Positions 36,601 to 44,753 of a DNA stretch of 64,000 nucleotides are shown here, piece after piece. The position numbers were made by a program, and so were the translations under genes. The DNA is taken from NCBI RefSeq assembly GCF_014192335.1, contig NZ_JACHXU010000010.1:225816-289815 (forward strand). Direction: 5' to 3'. The DNA is from Aporhodopirellula rubra (lineage in GTDB: Bacteria > Planctomycetota > Planctomycetia > Pirellulales > Pirellulaceae). Under the pieces are notes generated by a model that saw only the letters and a program-made list of their open reading frames with translations, did not search any database and was not told where the DNA came from. The stretch's first letter is position 1, and every line of letters starts with the position of its first letter.

Positions 36601-37533
36601 GTGCGAGATCGGAACGGTCGCGATGTATTGATCGAGTTGACCGTCGGTTTCGTTGGCGATCATCCGGGTTTGTTGTTGATTCCCGGTGGCGGAGTCGTCG
36701 GTGGGCTGTGTTAGAGATGCGGACGTTTTCGTGATTGCCGATTGATTGGATTCCCACCGGAAGTAAACCGGTTCGTCATCGCGAAGGTTTTTCACAGTGG
36801 CTGCGATCTCAAGACTGCGGCCGGCGAGGGTTTCGGTATCGCCGGGGGAGACGTCGGTGATTTGGACACGACGCGGGGCATCGAGAGAGGCCAGCGGGCG
36901 AACGAGGCGCGCCACTGACTGCGCCGAATTTTTCGGCGATGCCAAAGCGTAAGCCGCGATCACGGCTAGCAACGCGATCGCGGTTACCCACCATGAAATC
37001 AACCCGGTCGCTTCGCTGGGCGGTGCGTCGATGTGTTTGAGCTTCGTCGCCGCGTTAGCACCGACGGACTGGACGACACGGTCGGCGAGTTGGCCTCGGG
37101 GGTGATTGACGCGTTGTTGCCGGAGACTGACGTAACTCGACAGCGAGTGGCCGAGTTCGGGGTGATCGCGTTCAAGGGCTCGGGCGGCATAGTCCTCACG
37201 GACGCGCAGATGCATGACCGGCCACAGGCGCAGATATGTATACGCGGCACCGGCGGCCGTCAGAGCGATCGCGATCAGGCTGCGTCCGGCCACTCCAGGG
37301 GACCAAATCCACTGGTCGACGACGATCCAAAATAGCGTGATCGCCATGACGGATATCACCAAAACCAGCACACGTCGGGTCAGTTCGGCGCGCCAAAGTG
37401 CCGATTGTGCCGCCTCAATCCTGCCTAACACGAAAGATTCGATCGGATCGGCGGAAACGGGCGTCGACGGCCGAACCGGTCGGGTGGGACCTCCGGCTCG
37501 TACTTCGGTTGGGTGGGTGGAGGAGTTAGGCAA
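33673..37533 (-). CDS. Large membrane protein with long low-complexity Gln/Gly/Ser/Asp-rich region
   Basis: 1286 residues. N-terminal membrane segments lie at about 54-74 and 82-104, with another at about 182-202. Beta-rich extracytoplasmic domains follow (about 220-640, for example VSPGDTETLAGRSLEIAATV and VQIREVIYLPPAYTG). Residues about 645-1160 are highly hydrophilic, including a dozen perfect GEGQQ pentapeptides. The last ~120 residues are an ordered domain (LEYTKAATDMVLDYLDETR). The layout resembles DUF4175-type proteins. The start is uncertain: TTG 37533 is the first codon in frame and no ribosome binding site is visible. Long antisense frames across the repeats are artefacts. Confidence 0.75.
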   Translation of the reverse strand: MPNSSTHPTEVRAGGPTRPVRPSTPVSADPIESFVLGRIEAAQSALWRAELTRRVLVLVISVMAITLFWIVVDQWIWSPGVAGRSLIAIALTAAGAAYTYLRLWPVMHLRVREDYAARALERDHPELGHSLSSYVSLRQQRVNHPRGQLADRVVQSVGANAATKLKHIDAPPSEATGLISWWVTAIALLAVIAAYALASPKNSAQSVARLVRPLASLDAPRRVQITDVSPGDTETLAGRSLEIAATVKNLRDDEPVYFRWESNQSAITKTSASLTQPTDDSATGNQQQTRMIANETDGQLDQYIATVPISHHAHGTRRYHIVAGDASSGPYEVTIRDTPVVQIREVIYLPPAYTGKTKHTGHTGSIQGVDGTKVELIATINRPITRAIIEFNPRKVGQDIQATAGASEMQISGDGTTVRFDFALRSRKGGAIELQDYRIRVWDDAGQTNGDPIIYPIRVIEDLPPEITIVVPQQSTKDVPIDSEQVFEIHAADVDYGLAEVEIEIHRGIDLIARSTLWKDPVGKRGNQVIEYRFRPSRMIVVGRDNGIRGRRGGGLIVGDEVEVVAIATDNRTDPNDKTIVPGVTRTQPVLLRITAASAVPNNQDSTQQPKQGEGDSSQEQGEGQSGEGEQGGSGGGQSGKGQQGEGQQGEGQQGEGQQGEGQQGEGQQGEGQQGEGQQGEGQQGEGQQGEGQQGEGQQGEGQQSDGQQDMSQDAGSSESGEQTDPQGGQPQDSQGQSGESSDPSDAEQQASSDQNAGSRNQGGKPNQGQTSGASDGKSDNAPEQPPQDDAEAFERIQDYLNEKRENQSRGQNQPPGQSSDQNQPNDTPENRNSNDESGDGSSGQSSEDRNTNPNDDAGSQRDPQNSGSDNDSMTNPNEGDSGSDSEKGDSAGQPEGGPKQGDSEQGDGEKGTGQQEDGQQSDGRQNDDRQGDSEQDAGKQGTGMNDDAGGQSGSEGSQEQSSTEPGEDGANEKEGAGEKEAGDNSSGESASGEDGSQSESASGKNVQPNESTPDGDSGKQGSDSQSGDPSSGKGENQPSESGDDSSSSDSDAGDSEAGDSGSKSGGDDSESSRSNPNGAPDKGAPNQNRDQQPNPSEDTDSESGLNDQPSGNSDSGTQSGDQSGQPSPTSDESGGESAQGGGSGQSGGGVGEEQSIENELPDPVDLEYTKAATDMVLDYLDETRTDPDPELLERLKWTDQDLKRFRQRWQDIKPIDGGPRVDAPPQSEIEEALRSLGMRPPGTAESNRRDQSDDIRGLRDSGNRRPAPADIRDAFEAFRRGLSQP
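35431..35610 (-). repeat. 15-bp coding minisatellite, 12 units (GEGQQ)
   Basis: Twelve 15-bp units with only synonymous third-position differences (CTG/TTG and C/T), all encoding GEGQQ on the - strand. The codon variation shows that selection or age has acted on the protein repeat; the copy number is likely variable. Confidence 0.9.
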
Positions 37534-38178
37534 GGGCGAGCTAACGGAAGTTGGAGAAGAGGTTGGGGAGCTCGGCGGTGTTCAAATTGTGTTTTCGAGC
37601 GAACAAATCACCCGCCATGTGGTTTGCTCTTAATGTGGTTTTAAGTAACGCTAGCGATGTCCGGCGGTGGAATCACGAGAGACGATTGCTGCGAGCGAAT
37701 ATTCCGGCGGGATTACTGACCGTTTGGACATCACAGGGGCTGCTCAACGCACCGAAAATTTTGGCCTCGACGGCTGTCCGCTGATTGAACTTGAACACAA
37801 CATTTATTTTACCGCAGTTACAAGTCGCAGCGAACGTTTGTTTTGGTTTGGATTTCGCTTTTTGCCCTGAAGTGGGGACGTGGTCGTCGGAAATTCCGAA
37901 TGATCCTGTCGAATCCACCGCCTGAGTCACCGTTAGCGGTCATAATTCGAATAGAATGTGGCCTTCGATGCGGTTCATTCCGGCAAGGTATGATTTTACC
38001 TAATGTAGGCGACTTCCCCCTTCGGCATTCTTCGTACAAGATGTGTCGTGAAGGTTTTGGTGATTGAGCGTAATTGGTCCCTTGTCAAGTCAGGTTTGGG
38101 GCGAGTGACGCTTCAATTTAGGCGACACCTCAGCCGCTTTCCCTCCTCTCCCTCTCTCCGTTCGCTAAAAAATTACCT
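37534..38178. other. Long divergent intergenic region
   Basis: 645 bp between the large membrane protein and the HTH gene. No gene, tRNA or repeat is recognised; the last ~50 bp before 38179 are pyrimidine-rich (CCCTCCTCTCCC), with no ribosome binding site. Confidence 0.35.
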
Positions 38179-39330
38179 ATGAGATACGCTTTTCGGCTTG
38201 CTGAACTCCTCGGGCACACCCCCGACCGTCGCAAACGCCCCGGGACGATCAAAGCGATCGTTGAGCACACGGGTTTGGATCGTCACCAAGTTGCCTCATT
38301 GCTCAAGAATGAAGCCAAATACATTCCGCTCGATGCCCTCTCTCGATTGTGCGATTACCTGATTGATCAAGGTCACGCGACGGCTGAAGAGTTGCCGGGG
38401 GCACTGTTTGCGATCAACGCGGAGAACTTCTGGGAGTTGTTGGCTCGACGAAGCGACATCGAAATTGTTGTCGGTGTTCGTCAGGGCGAAGGAGAGGCAT
38501 CTCCTGAAAACGCAATGGTCGTCGCGAGTGACTCAGTCCTGGTCGGCGAATTGCTTAACGGCATTTCGACGCTTGGTGGCGTTGCAAAGCACTTTGGCGA
38601 AAGCACGGGGGCGGAACCGACTGGACGCCCCGCCGATGTTCCGAGCCCAGACCGAATTCAGCAATCGCTCGTGTGGAGTCCCGGGCAAGTTTCGCTCGAG
38701 GATGCACGTGCCCGAGCGACGGACGTGTTCGACGGTTTCCAAAACGCAACCGGCGACCGCGGCATGATCTGCATCGGTAGTGTGAAGAGTAACCCGACGG
38801 TTGAACTGTTGTTCTCCGATGCGTTCGGCTGTACGCCTTTCGTGACCGAAGACGATGTCGATGACGTTTCGGCTCGTTCGTGCCCGTTCTTCCTGCGTTA
38901 CCGAGACAGCGATCCGAAACCGGACGGAGCGTCGGCGGGGATGCGTTTGAGCAAGAACGAAGACGCACCCCATCCCGGCTTCTACTACGAAAAAGACGAC
39001 GGCACGTGGGAATACGCGGGCGGCAACGGCAAAGACACCGCGCTCGTGTTCTACCTCTTCCGCGAAGCCCTCGGCCGGTTGGACATGGTTCTCAGTGGTT
39101 TCTCGGGACGGGCGACTCGCCTGTTGGCGAAAACCTTGGCGATCCGCGCCGAAGAGTTCTGGCCACCGGTTTACGAGGAAAACGGCATCCAAGTCGGTGC
39201 GTTCCTGGTGCAGTACGAAGACGCGGAAGGGAAACCCGACCGTGCAGACTTGTTGCACAATACCGGCGGCGCAGCCAAGATTATGCCGTTGCCTCGTGAG
39301 GCAATCGCACGCCGTATGGATCGTCGTTAA
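38179..39330 (+). CDS. HTH-domain protein with unrecognised C-terminal domain
   Basis: 383 residues. Residues about 20-65 form a Cro/C1-type helix-turn-helix (GTIKAIVEHTGLDRHQVASLLKNEAKYIPLDALSRLCDYL). The remainder is soluble, contains conserved-looking blocks (RGMICIGSVKSNPTVELL, CPFFLRYRDSD, PGFYYEKDDGTWEYAGGNGKDTALVFYLFREALG) and a short acidic stretch, and matches no family I know. It is possibly a DNA-binding regulator with a ligand-binding module. It stands alone, 88 bp before asd. Confidence 0.7.
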   Translation: MRYAFRLAELLGHTPDRRKRPGTIKAIVEHTGLDRHQVASLLKNEAKYIPLDALSRLCDYLIDQGHATAEELPGALFAINAENFWELLARRSDIEIVVGVRQGEGEASPENAMVVASDSVLVGELLNGISTLGGVAKHFGESTGAEPTGRPADVPSPDRIQQSLVWSPGQVSLEDARARATDVFDGFQNATGDRGMICIGSVKSNPTVELLFSDAFGCTPFVTEDDVDDVSARSCPFFLRYRDSDPKPDGASAGMRLSKNEDAPHPGFYYEKDDGTWEYAGGNGKDTALVFYLFREALGRLDMVLSGFSGRATRLLAKTLAIRAEEFWPPVYEENGIQVGAFLVQYEDAEGKPDRADLLHNTGGAAKIMPLPREAIARRMDRR

Positions 39331-39418
39331 TCGGCGGCCGTTCTCCTCATCCGAAGTCGCTTCCGATGTCGTTGCGACGTTCGGATGACCTAACCCTCTG
39401 ACCCTTACGTTTGCCATC

Positions 39419-40435
39419 GTGTTTGATTGTGTTGCTCTGGTCGGTGCTACTGGCGCCGTCGGTCGTATTGTTTTGGACCAGCTTCACGCTCGGAAGTTTC
39501 CGATGCGGCGACTCCGTTTGCTCGCATCGGCTCGCAGTGCGGGCACGAAGGTTCGTTATGGTGACGAGGAAATCACGGTCGAATTGCTCGAACCGTCCGC
39601 CTTCGCCGGTGTCGATCTGGTCATCGCCAGCACGCCGGACGAGGTGTCTGCGGAGTTCGCACCTTGGGCCGTTGAGGCCGGTGCGGTTGTTGTCGACGAG
39701 AGTGGTTATTGGCGGATGGACCCGAAGGTTCCTTTGGTGATCCCCGAAGTCAACCCGCAGGCGATCGAAAACCACCAAGGCATCATTGCCAGCCCGAACT
39801 GCAGCACCACGCAGATGGTCGTTGCACTGGCGCCGATCCACGCCGCCGTTGGGATTCGCCGTGTGGTGGTGAGTACTTACCAAGCCACCAGTGGTGCGGG
39901 ACTGGCGGGCAACGTTGAGTTGGAAGCCAGCGTCCGTGCGTCGCTCGACAACGGATCGCACACACCGTCGACGTTCCAACATCCGATCGGTTTCAATCTG
40001 ATCCCGCAAATCGGATCCGAGAAGGAAAGCGGCTACACCAGCGAAGAGATGAAGATGGTGTACGAAACCCGCAAAATCCTCGGTGACGAATCGATTGCCG
40101 TTTGTCCGACGGCGGTACGCGTCCCGGTCGCGATCGGGCACAGCGAATCGATTTTGGTCGAAACGAAGAAACCGATCACCGCCCAACAGGCCCGCGAACT
40201 TTGGGACGCCGCCGAAGGCGTGACGGTGGTCGATGATCTGGACAATCACGTTTATCCCATGCCGCGTGATTGCGACGGACGTGATGACGTGTTCGTCGGA
40301 CGGATTCGCCAAGACATCAGTTCGGAATCAGGAATCGCGTTTTGGTGCGTGAGCGATAACCTGAGAAAGGGCGCTGCGACCAACGCGGTCCAGATCGCCG
40401 AATTGCTGGCCCGTAAAGCGGTCGCGAGTTCATAG
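39419..40435 (+). CDS. asd: Aspartate-semialdehyde dehydrogenase
   Basis: 338 residues from GTG 39419. An N-terminal NADP fold GATGAVG is followed by ASPNCSTTQM with the catalytic C128, and then FNLIPQIG and the RVPVAIGHSES substrate/His motif. It converts aspartyl phosphate to aspartate semialdehyde for Lys, Met, Thr and diaminopimelate. Diaminopimelate synthesis fits a planctomycete with peptidoglycan. The next gene starts 10 bp later and is PII-like. Confidence 0.95.
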   Translation: MFDCVALVGATGAVGRIVLDQLHARKFPMRRLRLLASARSAGTKVRYGDEEITVELLEPSAFAGVDLVIASTPDEVSAEFAPWAVEAGAVVVDESGYWRMDPKVPLVIPEVNPQAIENHQGIIASPNCSTTQMVVALAPIHAAVGIRRVVVSTYQATSGAGLAGNVELEASVRASLDNGSHTPSTFQHPIGFNLIPQIGSEKESGYTSEEMKMVYETRKILGDESIAVCPTAVRVPVAIGHSESILVETKKPITAQQARELWDAAEGVTVVDDLDNHVYPMPRDCDGRDDVFVGRIRQDISSESGIAFWCVSDNLRKGAATNAVQIAELLARKAVASS

Positions 40436-40445
40436 ATCCAATGCG

Positions 40446-40748
40446 ATGAAGCAAGTCGTTACCGTTGTCGCACCTCATCTCGCTGAACAGGTCCTGATCG
40501 CGCTGCAACGCGCGCCATTGGAAGGGCTCAGCGTGTTCGAAGTGAAAGGCTACGGGCGGCAGAAAAGCTATCTCGATCAGTACCAAGACACCGAGTACTC
40601 CGAAGCGTTCGTGCCCAAAGTGCAGATCACATTGTGGGTCGACGACACGCGGCTCGATGGCGTGTTGGAGAAAATCGTATCGGTGACTCGCACCGGGCGA
40701 ATCGGTGACGGCAAGATCATGGTTATGCCGGTCCACAGTTTTCTGTAA
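40446..40748 (+). CDS. PII-like nitrogen regulatory protein, short C-terminus
   Basis: 100 residues. It matches PII along its length: VFEVKGYGRQK, a T-loop with Tyr at position 51 (DTEYSEAF) exactly where GlnB is uridylylated, VPKVQITLWV and TGRIGDGKIMV. It ends 12 residues before E. coli GlnB, losing the Arg residues of the C-loop that contact ATP, and has Gln instead of Lys at position 3. No amtB or glnA is adjacent. Cotranscription with asd is likely (10-bp gap). It may sense nucleotides differently from true PII. Confidence 0.85.
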   Translation: MKQVVTVVAPHLAEQVLIALQRAPLEGLSVFEVKGYGRQKSYLDQYQDTEYSEAFVPKVQITLWVDDTRLDGVLEKIVSVTRTGRIGDGKIMVMPVHSFL

Positions 40749-41028
40749 TTTTGACCGCCCCGTTATTCACGCGTTTCAGCCTTACTCTACTGAGGCGATA
40801 TCATTGCCCACGCCGTTTTCATACTGCGTGTGACGGGCATTGAAACAACGCCTCGACGTGAGCGGTTATCCTATCGGGCCGATTGATAACGGGGGCCTGA
40901 TTGAGTGACGCGATTGGACGTTCTGCATTTTGCAGTGGTACCGCTGACGCCTCACAAACGGTCGCTGCGCCTCTGGCGTCTGATTTCCTTCGCTCCTTGC
41001 ATTTGAACTTCCTAACGCATTGAATTCG

Positions 41029-41967
41029 ATGGCATCCGCACCTGTGACCACATCCCCTTCGACGGAGATTGCCTGCCAATCTTGCGGAGCGGTGTTGACG
41101 GTGGATGCGAGTGTACGGTCGACCACGTGTCCGTATTGTGCGTCCCCGTCGATCATCCGGCGCCCGCCGACGCCGAACCGACCGTCACCAACGTTTCTAG
41201 TCGGGTTTGTTGTCAATCACGAACAGGCGACCCAGGCGGTCCGCAATTGGATGTCGAAGAGCCATGCGTTCGCGCGATCGGATTTCAAGGCCGCCGTTCC
41301 GGAGCTAACGCACGGGATCTATCTGCCCGCGTACTTGTATGGCGCCGTGGCGCGTGCGAACTATTCGGCGAGCATTGGTGAGAACTACACCGAGACCGAA
41401 ACGTACACGACGACGGATTCTCAGGGCAAAAGCGTCCGACGCACACGAACGGTTACGAAAACCGAGTGGAGACCGCTGTCGGGACAATTTCAGTGCTACG
41501 TGGTCGACGTGATCGTCACCGCATCCGGCGGCGTCAGCAACCAGGCCTTGGAAGCGATCGAGCCGTTCGATTTACGTTCGTTGCGGGCGTATTCAGATTC
41601 GTTTGTCGCGGGGTGGTTGGCCGAAGAGCCGACACGATCGCAAGCGGAGTGCTTTCGGTTTGCTCACGATGAAACGATCGCGATGGTCGAGCGTCGGTTG
41701 AAGTCCTTCATGCCCGGCGACAGCCATCGTGGGTTGCAATTTCACGCGAACCTCGACAACGAAGTCATCGATTTGGTGCTGTTGCCGGTCTGGTCGTATG
41801 CCGTTCGGTATGCTGAGGATCAACCTCCGGTGCAGATTCTGGTGAACGGACAAACCGGCCGTGTCGGTGGCAAGGTCCCGGTCTCGACAACCAAAATTGT
41901 ATTCGCCGTGTTGTCCGTGCTCGCACTCGTGTTGATCGTTGCCATTCTGTTGAGTGTGGCGTCATGA
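41029..41967 (+). CDS. Zinc-ribbon protein with C-terminal membrane anchor (first of pair)
   Basis: 312 residues from ATG 41029 (a TTG 9 bp upstream is less likely). N-terminal CQSCGAVL...CPYCAS is a zinc ribbon. The middle contains a Thr-rich loop (YTETETYTTTDSQGKS), and the C-terminus is a single membrane segment (IVFAVLSVLALVLIVAILLSV). It overlaps the next gene (ATGA), a distant paralogue with the same plan. No catalytic motif is seen; it probably acts at the cytoplasmic face of a membrane. Confidence 0.75.
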   Translation: MASAPVTTSPSTEIACQSCGAVLTVDASVRSTTCPYCASPSIIRRPPTPNRPSPTFLVGFVVNHEQATQAVRNWMSKSHAFARSDFKAAVPELTHGIYLPAYLYGAVARANYSASIGENYTETETYTTTDSQGKSVRRTRTVTKTEWRPLSGQFQCYVVDVIVTASGGVSNQALEAIEPFDLRSLRAYSDSFVAGWLAEEPTRSQAECFRFAHDETIAMVERRLKSFMPGDSHRGLQFHANLDNEVIDLVLLPVWSYAVRYAEDQPPVQILVNGQTGRVGGKVPVSTTKIVFAVLSVLALVLIVAILLSVAS

Positions 41968-42956
41968 ATGAGCCGATTGAAGTTCATCCGGTCGACGAAC
42001 CGCCGCACTGTTCGCGGTGCGAGTCACCGTTGGAAGAGGGCGATCTGCGTTGTGCGATCTGCGGCCAAGCGGCACCGCATGCGGACCATTCGCACGCCAA
42101 ACACGTTTCGGTCACGTTGCTGCGGTGCACGGGCTGTGGCGCCGCGATCACGTACGATCCTGATCATCAGGCACCAGCGTGTTCGTTCTGCGGTGAGGTT
42201 TTACGGGTCGAAACGATCGACGATCCGATGGAGCAGACCGAAACGTACTTGCCGATGACGGTGAGCATCGAGGAGGCTCGCGCGGCATTGAAGGCGTGGT
42301 TGGATTCTCTTGGCTGGTTTCGACCGTCGGATCTCTCATCGGCCTCGACGCTTACCGAGATCAAACCGCTGTGGTGGGTGGCTTGGATTTTCGATGCCGA
42401 AGCCTTGGTCAGTTGGACGGCGGATTCGAATGCGGGCGCGGGGCGGTCCGCCTGGGCACCTCATTCAGGACAGACACCGTTGCGGTTCGATGACATGCTG
42501 GTTTCCGGATCTCGCGGATTGACCGATCAAGAGGCATATGCCATTACGCCCGGCATGCAATTGGGGTCAGGCACCGATTCCGTGGTTGGCGGCGGCGATC
42601 AGCCGACGCTCGAGCGATTCGACGTGCCACGCAGTCAAGCTCGACAACAGGTGTTGGCGGCGATCGAACGAACCGCAGCGGATCGGATTCGGGCTCACCA
42701 CATCCCGGGCACGAGTTTTCGAAAGGTGCGAGTTGCGATCGTTCTGCGAAGGTTGATTACGCGGCGTTATTCGCTGCCCGCATACGTGCTCGCCTATCGA
42801 TACCGCGATGAGTTGTACCGCGTCGTGATCTGTGGCCAAAACGCGAGATTCATTGTTGGTTCGTCGCCATTCTCGTATGCGAAGCTGTTCCTACTGGTCG
42901 GTGGGATCATACTCGTTGTCCTCTTTTTCGCAGTAATTGCAGCAGCCTCTTCGTGA
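41964..42956 (+). CDS. Double zinc-ribbon protein with C-terminal membrane anchor (second of pair)
   Basis: 330 residues. It has two N-terminal zinc ribbons (CSRCESPLEEGDLRCAICG and CTGCGAAI...CSFCGE), a middle domain related to the preceding protein (TYLPMTVSIEEARAALKAWL compared with FLVGFVVNHEQATQAVRNWM) and a C-terminal membrane segment (LFLLVGGIILVVLFFAVIAA). ATGA overlap with the first gene suggests a stoichiometric pair. The function is unknown. Confidence 0.75.
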   Translation: MNEPIEVHPVDEPPHCSRCESPLEEGDLRCAICGQAAPHADHSHAKHVSVTLLRCTGCGAAITYDPDHQAPACSFCGEVLRVETIDDPMEQTETYLPMTVSIEEARAALKAWLDSLGWFRPSDLSSASTLTEIKPLWWVAWIFDAEALVSWTADSNAGAGRSAWAPHSGQTPLRFDDMLVSGSRGLTDQEAYAITPGMQLGSGTDSVVGGGDQPTLERFDVPRSQARQQVLAAIERTAADRIRAHHIPGTSFRKVRVAIVLRRLITRRYSLPAYVLAYRYRDELYRVVICGQNARFIVGSSPFSYAKLFLLVGGIILVVLFFAVIAAASS

Positions 42957-43283
42957 GCGACCGGTGGATCGATCTCGGCTGAGGACTCGTACTCGTCGTC
43001 GTAACAACGGGGTGAACTCGAACGGGACGTATCGGTATCGCGTGGGTTGCATTCGGCAACGGGAAAACAAGCTAGAATTCTCGGCGGTGGCGCAGGTTTT
43101 CACGTTTCGTGGGCTCTCGTTCACCAGACGACGGCCTCATCACCGCTCTGTCGATATCGAATGCTGCAAAGACATTCAGGAATCGACGTATCCTGCCGAA
43201 ACGACCGATGAGTCCCGTTGCTGTCGAAATTTGTTAGTGACGCACGCTAACGCTGTTTTTCCGATCTCAACTGTTTTCGTTTT
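42957..43283. other. Intergenic region before the acyltransferase gene
   Basis: 327 bp on the + strand side of two codirectional units. No gene or repeat is recognised. Confidence 0.35.
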
Positions 43284-44552
43284 ATGACCGTTATTCTCGA
43301 TCGTCCTTATACCTTCGTGCCGCCCCACCGGGGAAACCTGTGGCCGACCGCGATTCAAAAGCTTCGGTTGATCGATCGGCATCTGCGGAAACGAGAAGCC
43401 GTCATTGATTACGAGCTTCGGCACGCGGATCGTTTTGCCGAATCGTTGGCCGCGGGGCATGGAATCCTGTTGGCCCCGAACCACTGCCGCTACGCCGATC
43501 CGATCGTGTTGGGTTGGCTGTCGCGAGAGGTTGGCACGCATTTGTTCGCGATGGCGTCGTGGCACTTGTTTAACACGAACTCATTCGAGGCGTTCGCGTT
43601 ACGGCGTATGGGAGCGTTCAGTGTCAATCGCGAAGGCAACGACCGGCAAGCGATCGAGACGGCGATTGATACTCTCGTCAGTGCCGAACGTCCGCTCGTG
43701 TTGTTTCCCGAAGGCACCACCAATCGTACCAACGATCTGCTCAAACCGTTGCTCGAGGGCGTCAGCTTCATTGCACGAACGGCGGCCAAAAAACGAGCGA
43801 AGGCCAACGGCGGGAAGGTCGTGATGCACCCTATCGGGTTGAAATACCTTTGCATCGGTGACGCGTGGGAATGGGCGGATGAAAAACTGCGTGAACTGGA
43901 ACTGGCGCTGAGCTGGCAGCCGCGGCAAACGGGCACGGACCCGCAGTCAATTTTGAAACGTTTGTTTCGCGTTTCGGAAGCGTATCTCGCGCTCAAGGAG
44001 ATCGAACATGTCGGCCAAGCGTCATCGGGCGATCTGCGTCCACGTCGTGATGCGTTGATCCAGTTCTTGCTCGCTCGCAGCGAGGGGCGTTATGGATTGG
44101 CGTCTCCGCGTGACGCGTGCGTGCGTGAACGCGTACGGAAGGTTCGCACGGCTGTGGCGGCCGCGTACTTCGCGCCCGATCCCGAAACCGGCAAACCGGT
44201 CACGCGTGATCCGGCAGAATATCTCGACGATTCGTCGGCCGTCGATCTGGCTCAGTTCCTGTTGTCGTTTCCGGACAAGTATCTCACGCCGGGCGAGATC
44301 ACTGACACACGCATTGTCGAGACGATCCAAAGGATCCAAGAGGCGATCTACGGTGAAGCCAAAGAGACGATGCCGATGAGTGTCGTGATCGAGGTCGATC
44401 ATGCGATCGAAGTGCCAACCGAACGCGGGCCGCGTGGCGAACCCGATCCGCTACTCTGCCATCTCGACGCACGATTGCGTACAATGATTGATGCGTTATC
44501 AAAAGAAGCTCGAGACTTCGAGCGGCGAGATCCCGTGGTGCCGAGCCGCTGA
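43284..44552 (+). CDS. 1-acyl-glycerol-3-phosphate acyltransferase-like protein (PlsC family)
   Basis: 422 residues. The catalytic NHxxxxD motif is NHCRYADP (about residue 71), followed by FPEGTTNRTND, the second acyltransferase motif. The LPLAT domain covers about 50-240; the C-terminal ~180 residues are extra compared with typical PlsC (~240 residues) and unassigned. There is no strong membrane segment, so it may act peripherally. It would acylate lysophospholipid or another lipid alcohol. It stands alone between two intergenic gaps. Confidence 0.85.
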   Translation: MTVILDRPYTFVPPHRGNLWPTAIQKLRLIDRHLRKREAVIDYELRHADRFAESLAAGHGILLAPNHCRYADPIVLGWLSREVGTHLFAMASWHLFNTNSFEAFALRRMGAFSVNREGNDRQAIETAIDTLVSAERPLVLFPEGTTNRTNDLLKPLLEGVSFIARTAAKKRAKANGGKVVMHPIGLKYLCIGDAWEWADEKLRELELALSWQPRQTGTDPQSILKRLFRVSEAYLALKEIEHVGQASSGDLRPRRDALIQFLLARSEGRYGLASPRDACVRERVRKVRTAVAAAYFAPDPETGKPVTRDPAEYLDDSSAVDLAQFLLSFPDKYLTPGEITDTRIVETIQRIQEAIYGEAKETMPMSVVIEVDHAIEVPTERGPRGEPDPLLCHLDARLRTMIDALSKEARDFERRDPVVPSR

Positions 44553-44753
44553 GGATTCAGACGCTTTTGATCGCGGTTTTCGATGCCACGCGTCTTCGAT
44601 GATGACGTGTTCGCCCTCCCCAATAGTCTCTCGGTGCCGGTTGTAGGATGAATCATGACCTTGCTGAACTTTGATAAAACGAGCCGTTCCACTTTGCTCC
44701 GTCACGGCCACGCGTCGGGTGACGGACAAAACGGATGCGGTAATTTGTCACGC

